DNA of 64,000 bases, taken from positions 31,382,804-31,446,803 of the forward strand of contig OX235277.1 of assembly GCA_944472155.2 (NCBI GenBank), written 5' to 3'. Under the pieces are notes generated by a model, which was given only the letters and a program-made list of their open reading frames with translations, had not been told where the DNA came from and did no database searches. This document shows positions 32,650 through 44,064 of the stretch, one piece after another. A program made the position numbers and the translations under genes. The stretch comes from Trichobilharzia szidati. Taxonomy: Eukaryota; Platyhelminthes; Trematoda; Strigeidida; Schistosomatidae. Position 1 is the first letter of the stretch; each line of letters opens with the position of its first letter.

Positions 32650-33102
32650 GAAGTCCAACTAACTTTCTGCAGACTGAACGCTGCCCTGAAAAGAACATAT
32701 CCAGCCGCCGAGCTTGTATGTGTTTATCAAACAACTAGTTGTTTGAGACAATCAAAATTGGACAAACACCCACCTCATGTTACCTCCAACTGTGTCTACC
32801 AATTTACATGTACGTGCCAAAGCACATACATAGGAAGAACAGATAGAAGGGTTATTGTCCGCATTTCTGAACACATACCAAAGAAGCTGAGACTGAAAGG
32901 TCCACAAGTATTAAACAGTGCAATTGCGCGTCATCTATTAGACACTGGTCATAATGTAGACAACTTGAAGTCATTCAAAATAATCAACAAGCAAAAGAAA
33001 CCTAACTTGCTGCGCTTTGCTGAAGCAATTGCCATCAGACGACTTAAACCAAATCTATGTACGCAGAAAGAGACAGTGGTGAATCTTGCACTGCCCTGGT
33101 GA
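32650..33102 (+). pseudogene. Penelope-like element, open GIY-YIG nuclease domain
   Basis: Open for about 150 codons and ends with TGA at 33100-33102. Order: RLNAALKRTYPAAELVCVYQ, HPPHVTSNCVYQFTCTCQST, YIGRTDRRVIVRISEHIPKK, IARHLLDTGHNVDNLKSFKI, NLLRFAEAIAIRRLKPNLC, then NLALPW. It includes the Cys cluster (CVYQFTCTC), TYIGRT, R and EH of the PLE GIY-YIG fold. It has no ATG; upstream codons before 32650 belong to a SINE fragment, so the element is truncated in the linker after RT. This is the best-kept nuclease domain in the window. The nuclease alone, without RT, could not transpose itself. Confidence 0.85.
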
Positions 33103-33734
33103 CAACAAAATATACAACTTGTATGGGTCACCTTTTTCTTGTTTAGAAAACTCTACTCTCTCATCTAAACATGACTCACCCTTTCTTGTTCTTTTCTCTT
33201 CCTTTTTTTTCTGTTGGCTATTAGATATAGCATTTTCTTTAGTTACGTAATCTGCCTTTTTGTTATGCTCTGTCTAGCTAAACCTTGTTTCTATGCACAC
33301 ACATATATGTATGCAACTCTGTTTTTGTTTCCAAGACTAATTGCCTAATTATTCTATTAATACTTATAAACTGCCAAATATTGATCACAGTTCATTTGAA
33401 TTATTCTATAAATAGTCAGTGTTTGTAACTCTTAATTAGTTAAATCATTCCGGACTAATGTTACTTTTACTTCCTACCAATTACTCCTTGTGATCGTGGA
33501 AAAGTATGTTCAAGTCTTTAATGTAATGTAATTCATATTTTTTATCGTTCAGGCTGTAACCAGTTGAGAAGAATCCTCGAAATAATAAAAGATGAGCTCA
33601 TATTATCCTGGTACAATTGTTGTTCTTGCTTTGTTCAAGTTTATTAATGGAAAGAATTGAATGAAGTTTCTGCATACAGTCAGTCACTAGTGAGCATCAG
33701 ATTAATTCTCAAGTTCTGGTTTGCAGGGATCTGA
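33103..33734 (+). other. PLE 3' flank and unassigned sequence
   Basis: T-rich sequence after the PLE stop, similar in style to 14169-14500. No gene seen. Confidence 0.4.
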
Positions 33735-33990
33735 TTGGTTAGGGTTTTGATCACAAGTTGACATCAGTTGGAATTCATAGGCCATTTGATAGGCTCTCAG
33801 TAACTGAATGGTCTGCGGGCTCGTCTTGTAACCAGAAGGTCCTGAGTTCTAACCCCAGTGGATGCTTGCTGGCAAAGAGTCCCAAATTAAGACAAAACGG
33901 CTATCAAGTACTCCCTACTGGTTTTTAATGGTTTTCTGACTGATGTCAATTCGTGATCAAACCAGTACAAATATATTTGTTCATGCTTCG
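33735..33990 (+). repeat. SINE-B copy
   Basis: ACTGAATGGTCTGCGGGCTC (A-box side), GGTCCTGAGTTCTAACCCC (B box), a decayed hammerhead at 33860-33925 (AAAGAGTCCCAAATTAAGAC then AAAACGG), and the tail TAATGGTTTTCTGACTGATG. Confidence 0.72.
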
Positions 33991-34004
33991 TTGCAATTTG
34001 TGCG

Positions 34005-34245
34005 TTGGCGGTTCAGTAGTAGAATGCTCTCCAACCACCTAATACGTGGTCCAGCGTTTGATTCCTGGACAGCGAACGGCCATATCTTACCAAGCCGTTA
34101 GTTAGCCTGATAGAGATGGAAGGTTGGTCGTAAGACCAGCAATCTCATACCGTGAAAGACAAAATCACCGCCACAGAAAATTGAAAGTTCACACTCAAAG
34201 CCCGATGTCCCACTGGGAATTCAAAGGATTTAAATAAAAAACAAT
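34005..34245 (+). repeat. SINE-G with RTE-like tail
   Basis: Head GCGTTGGCGGTTCAGTAGTA resembles tRNA-Gly, with B box CGTTTGATTCCTGG. The end TGTCCCACTGGGAATTCAAA then GGATTTAAATAAA resembles the 3' end of the AATAATAATA-tailed RTE (TGTTCCACTAGGAACCCAAG). Confidence 0.75.
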
Positions 34246-34839
34246 AAAATCATATAAATCAGACCCCTTTTTGGTCTCCTATTAAATCATCATCAGGAGG
34301 AGATCACCATTCTATGGTGCATATAATTTTGGTCCACCGATGAATTTTGTCAAAATCTATTTTTGCATCCATCTGTGGACTCAATGATTAAATAACCAAA
34401 ATCATTTCAAAACACTAGAATTAATTATTCAACTGGACAGAATAACTACAGTTCTGTTTAATGTAAAGGACTTTATTGTGCATTGATGCAAGCTCAAAAT
34501 GGTTTTATTAAAAAGCAGATCACATGAAATGATCACAAAGTCAGAGACACACCAATTATTAAATGAGTTTAGTAACCGTAATTTCGAGTCACTAAGGCAA
34601 CATCCATCACCTTGAAAATTTTAAATACGCTAAGAGAATTGCAGTGGAAAGTGACGCTTTAGAACTCACTCATGTGTGAAGTTACTCAGGAGAGGAAGCC
34701 AGGCAACAGCAGGTAGTAAGCCAGGTAGGTTTATTATGGTCTAATGCATTTTTAACTTTCCTTTTCGACATAACATTTTACTTTCTTGGTTTCTAGTAGT
34801 CTAAATGACCCAATTCCTTGTCCTATTTCCAAGTTTAGT
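34246..34839. other. No gene seen
   Basis: Short inverted repeat near 34275-34305 (CTCCTATTAAATCATCATCAGGAG-like). Otherwise unassigned. Confidence 0.4.
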
Positions 34840-35150
34840 CACGGATTGATGTCATTTAGAGAATAACTGAAAACAAGAGGGCACTGCGTGGATTTTTACT
34901 TCCACTTTGGAACTGCTCAGAAGTACTCACCGAATACGCAACACAACCAGAAACGGGGGTTCTAGGACCTTCAGGCTACGAAGCCAAAGCCATTGGCCGT
35001 CCATCCAAATGGGTCAAAGTTCAGTGACTCGTAAATCCTAACTTCTATCATTTCGCAATATTATCGCAACCGCCAGCCAATCTCAAGGGAGCTTTTTGTC
35101 CACACACCCAACTTGATGGACGTCACTGGTTTTCAGCCATGATTGTGTGG
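34840..35150 (-). repeat. SINE-B copy
   Basis: Tail at left (GGATTGATGTCATTTAGAGA), decayed hammerhead (TTTGGAACTGCTCAGAAGT), B-box region near 34955, and head at right (AACTTCTATCATTTCGC, CCCAACTTGATGGACGTCAC). Confidence 0.65.
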
Positions 35151-35206
35151 CCAAAGCAATCCGTAATCAGACCTGAAACGAATCACATCCGTACAAACTA
35201 ACTTCT

Positions 35207-35239
35207 TTTCCTTTATTCAATGTACTTGAATAAAGGAAA
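35207..35239. repeat. Perfect 14-bp hairpin
   Basis: TTTCCTTTATTCAA, a 5-base loop TGTAC, then TTGAATAAAGGAAA. It lies in an otherwise unassigned stretch at 35151-35419. Confidence 0.8.
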
Positions 35240-35419
35240 GTACACTGATAGGGAAAAATTCATAAGTAACATTCGATCAACTGTAAAGTAAAAACTCTCT
35301 AATTCCTTGAAAATATATAAACAGCATTCAGCTAACTCTTTGTCTTTCCTTAAAGTTAGGCAAAGCCTACTCAACTCAAATAATTAATTCCATTTCCTCA
35401 GATTTGAAAAAAACTTAGT

Positions 35420-37480
35420 AAGAATAGGATTCCAAATTGAAAAATTACTTGATTTAATTGTTAGTATTCATGAAACATTCCTCGATTCACTACTACAAAC
35501 CTGTATTTCTAATGTGACATAATATTTTGTCCATGCAAATTATGATGAGGATTGTTTTGAAGATTTACATGCAATATGGTAAAGTTACAGCAGAGGAAAA
35601 CATAAAAGTAAGTCTACTTTCCTTTGGAATTGTGGAGGCGAAATGATGACAGCTGGAGAAGGCCTTCACGAAACCAAACAGCCAATGAGTCATCTGCCGG
35701 TGGAAGTAAAGGCAAGAATATACACATAGAATGTCACCAAGATTTTTGAAGATGGCCGTCAAGGCTGTTCAGATTGCAAAAGAGTTGAAGAGATATGACA
35801 CACAAGTACTAGGAAGCTGTGAGAGCAGATGGAATGCAAGTGAACTGTGAAAACAGTCAACTACACAGTCAACGATCCACTTCCATCATTGATATGACAA
35901 TCATGAATGCACTCACCAAGTGGCTATCATGATGTCACAAAGAGTATCGAAGGCTCTTATGCAGTGAGAGCCAACCTCCTGCAGAATAACAGCATAACAT
36001 AACATGATTCAACTCGAGAGGTAGGAGTGTCACAATTATCCAATGCGACATACACACACAATGATGCAAACAACGTAGACTGACTGGAGGAGAAGGAAGA
36101 CTTGCACTGACGACTCTCTACGAACAGTAGTGAACAATACTCTGACATCGAAATCCCAATGGATGATATGAATCACGATGAGACTGTGAGCAGACAATGC
36201 GGTAAGGGAAGTCACCATGGACCGGGAGGCTGTGGGTGAAATAAAATGAGAAGGGTGAGCTCTTCGTGAATCTCTGCGCCTTCAACTATTTGGTGATTGG
36301 AGACAGCGTGTGCAAGTATAAGGATATACAATGAAGGGAGAAGTTATTTCCACCAGACAGATATACCGAAAGTCAGATAGACTCCATGCAAATATAAAGG
36401 AGGTGTTGATGAATGCAGCCTGCTGGATAGTGAATGAAGAAGGGAAGCAGATGTGTGCTGAAACCATTATCTAGTGGAAGGAAGCGTTAAGGTCAAATTG
36501 AAAGCTTTCAATGAAGCTTTAGATAGACGACAATTGAAGTTGAACACTGAGAAAGTGAAGACGAAAGTACGGATGACACATCCATTGGAGCCATCAGAAT
36601 GGTGTTGGAGACAATAATCAACATCAATGAGGAAACCCACGTGGAACGTCTGAATTTTCTGTTGTTGTCGTTGAAGGAAATCTGTTTAAAAAGTTAAGGA
36701 CAAAAGCAGTATGTGAAATGGCTTTTTGCAGACTTCTGGAGGCTGGTAAAGGAGAGAAGTGTAGTGAGGTGGATGATGAACCGGTTTATAGGTGAACAAA
36801 GAAAGGGTAAGGACAAAACATACACAGCATTGTACATATTAGTGAAATGAAGTGTTAAGAAAGACGAAAGACAATTTCACAGCACGTAGTTGAAGCACAA
36901 AAGTCCGCATTTGAGAAAGACCTTAGAACACTATAAGGACCAACCAGATATTAATCGAGGAATTTGTCACCACAAATGAAACCAGTGGAAGTTTGTGAAG
37001 GAATTCTAATAACTGAAGATGTGTACCAAACGGGATTCTGGGCTGATCACTCCAAAAGATTCGTTAATCCACCGTGGCGTACAACTCGTACACAAATACC
37101 AACGGCAGACCAAGGACTGTCCGATAGAAAAAGAGGTGTTGATTTTCATGAAATCTCTGAGAGCTGCAAAGGCACCTGCACCAGACCGAATTCCTCAGAA
37201 GCAGTGAACACGCACTGAAGGAAGTGAAGGTAACTGTGGACAAGAAAGGGTGCTTCTCCAGGCTTTCAAAGGAGAGCAGCTTAATATAACTACAGAATTC
37301 GGGCGCTACGGTGGAATATATTTCCACATAAGATAGTTATATTTGTCCACCACAAGCAAATTATCTATCGACAACATTGTGGAGACGATAGGTGATGCTC
37401 TGAATGCAAACATCCATGTGAATCAAGCTGGATTCTGAAAAACACAAGTCATGTGCGAAGTGAACTGAAACTTTACTCAT
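35420..37480 (+). mobile_element. Degraded RTE LINE; first 1.2 kb is copy 2 of 3
   Basis: 35420-36620 is the near-identical inverse of 21880-23072. Recognisable coding traces: IPMDDMN (about 36155), LCAFNYLVIGDSV (about 36275), the VKLKAFNEALDRRQLKLNTE stretch (about 36490). Beyond the duplicated part come RT traces: LIFMKSLRAAKAPAPDRIP (about 37130-37195) and HVNQAGF (about 37420). Frames break every few tens of codons. Confidence 0.72.
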
Positions 37481-38599
37481 GGTCACTGAACATTCATAGT
37501 GAAACCCGACTCAGATATCATATTAATTGATTCATATGATATATCGAACAAATAAAGTGAAATGGATTTTCGAACTACCCTGAAATGTCTGTTTTACTTT
37601 TAAGAAAATGGGTTGACAGACACCTAAACCTAGACCGTAAATAGGTGGCCTTTAAGGAAACAAGGAGTTCAGTGGAAACAACTTTTTTCCATCACATCAT
37701 TCTCTGTATCTGCACTATCAACCTGTATACATTCTAATTACACAGAACTGATCGCTGAAAAATATTTGCGAACTAATTATCATGAATAACACTGGGTGGT
37801 ATCAACTTCATTATTACACAGTTCAAGGCGACAAATCTGATTCTATATATTGTCCTTTCTTCTGAGTAGCCAGCTAGAACTCTGCTTGTTTGAACAGATT
37901 CGACTGTCTCTCTCTCATATCTGAGCTTCACTTCAAACGAGGGAAACTGCTGCCGCTGTTTTCGCACGACTAATATCCGGTTGGTTGGTCGACACAAGAG
38001 GTTTCCAAGTACTCATTTCAATCAGTAGTTTAGAATAATAATTTACGAAAACATGTTATGAAAAAAGGGATGATCATGGTACAGAGTGAAAATTAATCCC
38101 CAAAAGAACCACAGAAACCGCTGTAACTAGCATATTTAAAAATAGCTGTTGCGTAATTTATTGAAATCACTTTTAATGTTACGTGTCATCTATGAACCGG
38201 CGATGACAGCGTTGGGCTTTTATTGTTAAATAGTGTTAAAATTTAACAAATGAAGAGACAGAATCTATGTTTACAAAGATACTGGTTAATTCCAAGGTTA
38301 AAATACGATGTGAATTGAAAAATCTTAGTTGTAAACAAAGTTCATAACTGTTCTTATGATTAAAGTTATCCAGTACTGATGGATCTCAACAAACACGAAA
38401 TATGTGTCATTGTGGAGCATTTGATCATTCATAGCTGATTCTATAAGACTATTTGGTGAGCTATTCAAATGCCTAGACATAAGTATGTGAGAATACCAGA
38501 TAAATCATAATCATCTGATGTCTTTTAAGTATGTCTTATACCATAAGCTCATTTTTACTCCTTACTAGTGCTACATTAATCACTATAGGGTAAATTATT
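37481..38599. other. No convincing gene
   Basis: A 74-codon minus-strand frame at 37773-37997 (RPTNRILVVRKQRQQFPSF...) has ordinary composition but no family I know and no clear splice sites. The rest is AT-rich. Confidence 0.4.
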
Positions 38600-39015
38600 A
38601 TTATTATTCCCTAAGGTTCCAAATGGAATATAGGGCTTCAACAGCACATCTCTATTTCATCCAATTCCATATAGTCCTCTTTACCTGAATCCGTAATTAT
38701 CCATACGCTCTTAGCTCTTCCTCACACGATTTCCTTCATCTCACCTTTGGAACCATGATTAACTCGTCGTTTTCATGGGCCCGGCAAATTTCCATGTCCT
38801 TCGGTAAATGTACTGGGCTATGAGTTCTTGGTTGGTTCGCTGCCCGCCAAAGTTACTTGTTACTGATCCTTTCTAGATGGCCATTTAATCTTCAGTATGG
38901 AGCAAAATGGCCAGCTATTGATAAAACTCTAAACCTTGTTCAAAATGCTTCTAGTGTCACACCGGGTCTTTTAATCATACATACTAAGTATACACTTGTG
39001 AAAAAATTTAAAATC
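38600..39015 (-). mobile_element. RTE-clade LINE, 3' end
   Basis: Left edge ATTATTATTATTCCCTAAGG then TTCCAAATGGAATATAGGGC is the family 3' signature on the minus strand. Truncated near 39015 in the C-terminal region. Confidence 0.72.
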
Positions 39016-39654
39016 ATTTATCTAAGCGTTAAAAATGTACAGAGGATAATTAGATAATCAGATGATGTTCCCCTCACCTTACTCCGCCACCCATACATAC
39101 ACTAATGCATGTTTCTATGGCAATAGTTTAATCTTTATACAGAAACCAACTTTTTTTCTGCTTAAGTAAGTGAGATTTTTGTTATCGTTTGCTTGATCCT
39201 TATAATTGCGATTGCATATTTTATTTTGTAGAGGAAAGTAAGAAGCAGAAAATTTCAAAACAGAATTATCATTATTATTATTAATGGAATCAAGATAAAC
39301 TATTAATTGGACACACTGAATTCATTTTTGTTTTAATGAGTGAAATACCGAATCCACCCATTTGAATTCCTCAAGAACTCAATTATTTCCTTTATTTGTA
39401 ATAGTGTGTGTTTATATGTATGTATGTGTGTGTGTAGCTATAAACACGCACTTAGTTATCCGACCAGGTTGTTAAAGGACTGAAAACAACTGGAAACTTT
39501 CTAAAAATAACTTTTTAAATTATACAAAGATGTGTTTAGATAGAGAAAAACAAAATTCAAGTGTTTTATTTCCTAGGATTCAAATTGATTTCATGTAGAT
39601 CTTGTCATGAATGAAAATGTAGAAAATTATAGGAAGACTAAAAAACATTAGATA
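39016..39654. other. No gene seen
   Basis: AT-rich with a (TG)n-like tract near 39405-39440. Confidence 0.45.
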
Positions 39655-39895
39655 CATCGGTGGTTCAGTGGTAGATTGCTCGCTGTCTTGGTGTGATTCC
39701 TGGCCAACACACACTTAAATCTTGACTAGTTAAATAGCCGGTAGGAGGACTTGGAAACAGGGAAGGAGTATGAGGCTAGCAAACTTACTCTGCAAGAAAA
39801 ACAGGACTGCCTCTACTGAAATTTCAAAGCTCAAAGTTTGAAGCTACATATTCCACTCGGAAAGCAAAGAATTTTGTGAATCTTTGTCCTCCTAT
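39655..39895 (+). repeat. SINE-G copy
   Basis: Head ATCGGTGGTTCAGTGGTAGA is very close to eukaryotic tRNA-Gly 5' sequence. B box is cut to GGTGTGATTCCTGGCC. Body GAGTATGAGGCTAGCAAAC, then ACTGAAATTTCAAAGCTC; tail TATTCCACTCGGAAAGCAAA. Confidence 0.78.
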
Positions 39896-40379
39896 TAACT
39901 CATAGCTTGCAAGGAATCGAATTTAGAGCAGTTCGATTTCTAGGTGAGTACATTGCCATTGCTCTATTCTGTGGAATGACGTCCGTCTTCCAAGAATTCA
40001 TGTAATATTTGTGTGCTAGTGACAAGAATTTTTAAATGATATACAGTGAGATACCTTCTACAAACATTCTCAACAGTAAAGTGATAGACGAGTTTGTCAA
40101 TATGAAAGATGGAGAAAATGGATGGCGAAGAAGAATTCGGAGAGAGACGCAGTAGAAAGCAGAATATGAATAGTTTGTGTAGGTTGTAGCGTTGTTATTG
40201 TTTTATCATTACCATTGTTTGGTGTTTGGGTAGTTATGAAGGTCACACTCGATAACCCTGAAGTTAGTCCACTGACAAATATGCAAACATATTACAAACT
40301 GTGATTCGAGTACCATATAGTGTTACTTTCTATTAACTGATTTGCTGACTGTGATGACGATATGTGATCAAAACATACA
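39896..40379. other. No feature seen
   Basis: Unassigned. Confidence 0.4.
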
Positions 40380-40640
40380 AAACACTGAATGCCTTTAGGA
40401 TGTGATTTTCAGCCATTCAGTTCATGACTGAAATCCCGTACCACCTGCTACAGCCTAGGAAGTATTTGTGACTTGTAGATTGGTAAATTTGAAATTTCAG
40501 CCACTGCAACCCAATCCAATGGCCCATGAATTCCAGATTCTTCTGATTAGTAATAAATAGCACAACCGTCAGCTAGTGTCATAGGTGAGTAGCTGTCTAC
40601 TTACCCAACTAGGTGAACCTCACTCATAACTACCTACTAC
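40380..40640 (-). repeat. SINE-B copy, opposed to the next
   Basis: The head on the minus strand is clear (plus: CCAATGGCCCATGAATTCC, CAGCTAGTGTCATAGGTGAG, CCCAACTAGGTGAACC). The hammerhead half is weak. Confidence 0.5.
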
Positions 40641-40689
40641 TAAGACCTCAGGCAGCTCCCTATATAGAGCCAGTCGCTACTGAGCATCA

Positions 40690-40990
40690 GAATAATTTTC
40701 AAGTGTTACGTTGCAGGGATCTGATTAGCTACAGGTTTGATCATGAGTTGATATCAGTTAAAGAACCATTGGAAAACCCTGGAGAACTGTGTCCCAATGA
40801 CTGTATGGTCTACAAGCTCGCTTTGTAACCAGTAGGTCCTGGGTTCGAACCCCGGTCGGCTTGTAGTGATGAAGGGTCTCAAACTAGGACGAAACAGCTA
40901 TCCAGTACTCCCTGTCTTTCCACAGGTTCTCTGACTGATGTCAGCTCGTGGTCAAACCTGTAACCAATCAAATCCCTTCGAACCAACATT
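40690..40990 (+). repeat. SINE-B copy
   Basis: Best B box in the window: GGTCCTGGGTTCGAACCCCG at about 40836-40855, preceded by ACTGTATGGTCTACAAGCTC. The hammerhead core follows at 40860-40915, then CACAGGTTCTCTGACTGATG. Confidence 0.75.
40860..40915 (+). ncRNA. Hammerhead ribozyme core in SINE-B
   Basis: GTGATGA, stem II GTCTC/GGAC with AAACTA loop, GAAAC, AGCTAT palindrome as stem III, ATC then CAGTAC as cleavage side. First core base is G instead of C, so activity is uncertain. Confidence 0.55.
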
Positions 40991-41649
40991 TGCAAACTAG
41001 GAATTTTTCTATTCTTCATTAGTTAGTGAAAACACCCAAGCAAGAGTTCACTGTTTTGCTTCGAAACCCTCACTCTGCAGTGTCACGTCCGTTACCTCTC
41101 ACCATGGTTTTAAAAAGAATAATTGTAACGACAGAAGACAAGGGCCAGGTAAGAAATCGTTCAGTGAAGAAATCAACAGATATTTATAGATTTTTATTTA
41201 CATTATTATTCCTTATCATTAGTACAGAGGTAACGTCTTCTGATTGATTGTTTTCCTGCTGAAGGTTATTCTGTCATCTCCTTGTTGCCGTTTCTTAGAC
41301 AGTCCGTTGATATATCTGCTAGTCTTATCCGCCCACGCAAAGTCTGCTGTGATTGGCTGTTGAGTTAGTCTTTGTTCTTGTTTTTTTTTCTCATGACCAA
41401 GATTCGGGATGTAAACACTGACGTAAATTGCTGTCTTCCATTTTCTGCTAGCAGACAGCTCTCATCGCATAATGACTATATTCAATTACTTTTCTCTCGG
41501 AAAATGTTTAAAAGTAGAAATGATCACACATTTTCGTAAATGCCTGAGCGATAGACATTATATGTAAATATTCTTTAGATTTATTCTAGAAATGATGGCG
41601 AAAATTTGTAGCTCTGGAGGTAGGAACTTTTTCATTCATTCAGCTTAAC
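40991..41649. other. No gene seen
   Basis: A 73-codon plus-strand frame at 41026-41247 ends in a hydrophobic run, but no family or splice context supports it. Confidence 0.4.
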
Positions 41650-42076
41650 TTCAGAGGTGATGATATTATGAGAATGATAAATGAACGTTTTAGTACAGCA
41701 CTAACTAAGACGTATCAGGCAACACCCTGCCCGTTGGCATAAACAGCAATCGACAAGCACCCCTCATATGTTACATCCAACTGCATATAGTAATTCATGT
41801 GTAACTGCAGGAGCAGTTACATCGGGAGAAGAGGAAGAAGGTACCATATCAGATTCTTTGAGTAGCCTTAGATTAATGAGATCAGATAGTCTCAGTTCGT
41901 CAGTTACCAAACACCTAATAGATACAGAACTCCGAGTGGATGCATCACGGGAATTCAAAATAACTGACAGGCAAAATAGCACACGTCTTTGGTTTACTGA
42001 GGCCATCGCAATAACACGACGGAGGACTGACCTGTGTATTCAAAAGGAATCTGTTGTGGGACTTCAATTACCTTAG
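41650..42076 (+). pseudogene. Penelope-like element, GIY-YIG end
   Basis: Broken frames give RMINERFSTALTKTYQA, DKHPSYVTSNC, CNCRSSYIGRRGR (GIY-YIG), SSSVTKHLIDTELRVDASRE, FKITDRQNSTRLWFTEAIAI and DLCIQKESVVGLQLP then TAG. At least three stops and one frameshift. It closely resembles the end of the PLE at 12690-14168 (QKESVVGLQLPW), so they are one subfamily. Confidence 0.75.
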
Positions 42077-42351
42077 TAACTCCCTTCTTAGTAACTCTTA
42101 GTTTTCTGATTTCATCATTCTACTCCTACGTCATTCTTCGCTTGACTTTCATATAAGATCGGGTTTTTGATCCTTTGAATCCTACTCACTGCATTGCGTC
42201 ATCACCTTTTCATTACACTGCCTACACATCAAATTTTTGGTTTCCAGATCTTATGACTTGTAATCCCTATATTTTTTACTATCTGTGATTACTCAGTTAT
42301 CCCTGAATTATCACCACCCTAGCAAGAAAATTGCTGGGAACTAAGTAGCTA

Positions 42352-42457
42352 GAGCGAACAACTGCTTTCAGTGAGTTCTTCTTCCAGGCTCTATGATCAT
42401 AAATCCATTAATTTTTTTAGCATACACTTGCCAGTAAAGGCAAATTAGGATTACATC
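42352..42457 (+). repeat. Inverted repeat arm flanking a PLE (left)
   Basis: TAGAGCGAACAACTGC ... CTTCTTCCAGGCTCTATGAT ... CCAGTAAAGGCAAATTAGG ATTACATC; reverse complement of 43955-44064 with moderate divergence and small gaps. Confidence 0.82.
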
Positions 42458-42469
42458 GGAAGGGGCATT

Positions 42470-43440
42470 ATGAAACAAGTAAAACTTCAAAATGGTCCAC
42501 TCAAAGACACGATTAAGCGACTTGACTATTATTGTCAACACATAGACGACACTTTCATCGTTCGGGATAGAAATCTTAATAAGGAAGAGCTTCTGAATGC
42601 TGTTAATAATGTTCACCCAGCTATTCAGTTTACATGTGAGGAAGAAGAAGACAGAAGTATACCCTTCATAGACGTCCTCCTCATCAAGAAGACAGGCAGA
42701 TATCTACAAAGAAACCTATTTAGAAAGGAGACTTGAACGGGTCGGTACACCAACTTTCATAGATTCACGCCGCTTCAATAAAAAATAACATAGTTAGGTG
42801 TTTTAGTTATAGAATAAAGAGCATATGTTCAGAGGAATGCATTAAGGAAGAAGTGTGTAAACCGAAAATAACACTACAAGAAAATGGATATCCAGAAAAC
42901 TTTAAAAAAAAGTAAATGTCGATACCGCAGATAAGAAACCTTTGGATCTTAAGTTACAAATGGAAGACTATAGCTGACATTATAAAATATCGGCTTAATA
43001 GAGCAGTAGAGGGAACATTTCCTGTAGCTAAACTCGTACTCTCCTTCTCAACTAAACCAGGAATCACACAACGATTTAGGGATAGATTACTAATGATGGC
43101 CTCATCAGTGTGTATCTATGAATTCAACCGCTCATGTGAATCTAGTTACATTGGCTGTACTTAGAGGGCTTTATCCATGAGCGTATGTAAACATGTACCT
43201 GTATGGTTGGGTAAAAGGGAAAGGAAATTATATAACAGTTCAGTAGATAGTGGACACTAACTAAAACCAGAGCAGGCATTTTTGGTTATCTACTCTACCA
43301 ACTTCCTGGTAATCTATGTAGAGGAGCTCGATTACATCTCCTGTCAATAGCTGAAGCAGTAGCAGTCAGTACCTGTACACGTGGTTTTTTATACAGAAGA
43401 AGTATGTCCAATCGCTACGTTTACCTTGGCCTACAATAGA
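42470..43440 (+). pseudogene. Penelope-like element between inverted repeats
   Basis: First frame from 42470: LDYYCQHIDDTFIVRDRN (motif C, with His-Ile-Asp-Asp where Tyr-Val-Asp-Asp is usual), LNAVNNVHPAIQFTCEEEED and IPFIDVLLIKKTGRYLQRNL, stop at 42736. After a decayed linker: LNRAVEGTFPVAKLVLSFST, SSVCIYEFNRSCESSYIGCT (GIY-YIG) with TAG where the next Arg is expected, then SMSVCKHVPVWL. The start of RT is missing although the left repeat lies only 13 bases upstream, so the element lost most of its 5' coding part while keeping both repeat arms. Confidence 0.8.
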
Positions 43441-43954
43441 GTCAATAAATCCTCCATAAACATTGGCACTTTAAATTCCTACCGCATTTTTCTTCTTTTT
43501 TCCTTTGTTTCATGAACATATGTTCATTTCAAACCTTTTACGACTTCATGACCTTCCTTATGATTTATATTATCCTAGATAACTTTTATTATATTTGCAC
43601 GCTTCTGTTCATTCCACTTTATTAAATTCATTACTACCTGATAATCGTTCACTGATAGTACTTTTATGTTTACACCACACTATTACTGTTATTACTTATC
43701 ACCCTTGAACTTACATATAGTTTATCCCATTTGTTGGTTCATTTTTCTGTAGCATTCATACTGTCTCACACACCATTGACTACACACCCTTGAAGCATGT
43801 ACTTTTGTTGATTATCTATCTACATACCATTGAATTATTTCATCTCAGTTTATCTCATGCTCTTACTGACTATGCATATTCTAAAAGATAATAAAAACTA
43901 ACTAAATGGCTATTATTCCTGCACATCTTATACTTGTTCTACAACACTTCTTCT

Positions 43955-44064
43955 GATGTAATCCTAATTTGCCTTTACTGGCTAATGTGTGCTAACACAT
44001 TAATGGACTTATAATCACAGAGCCTGGAAGAAGAATTTATAGAAACCACATTTGTTCGCTCTAA
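43955..44064 (-). repeat. Inverted repeat arm flanking a PLE (right)
   Basis: GATGTAATCCTAATTTGCCT ... AGAGCCTGGAAGAAGAATTT ... GTTCGCTCTA. A similar right-type arm without an evident element lies at 44790-44850 (GTAGAGCCTGGAAGAGGAAT, AAAGAATATTCTTTGCTCG). Confidence 0.82.

Noticed and set aside
37773..37997. 74-codon minus-strand frame with protein-like composition
   Set aside because: No known family, no clear acceptor or donor; kept only as a note in the gap entry.
39655..39730. A functional tRNA-Gly gene
   Set aside because: The anticodon and B-box parts do not form a cloverleaf, and SINE body follows directly.
40795..40860. A functional tRNA gene with a perfect B box (GGTTCGAACCC)
   Set aside because: No acceptor stem pairing, and the string recurs inside SINE-B copies.
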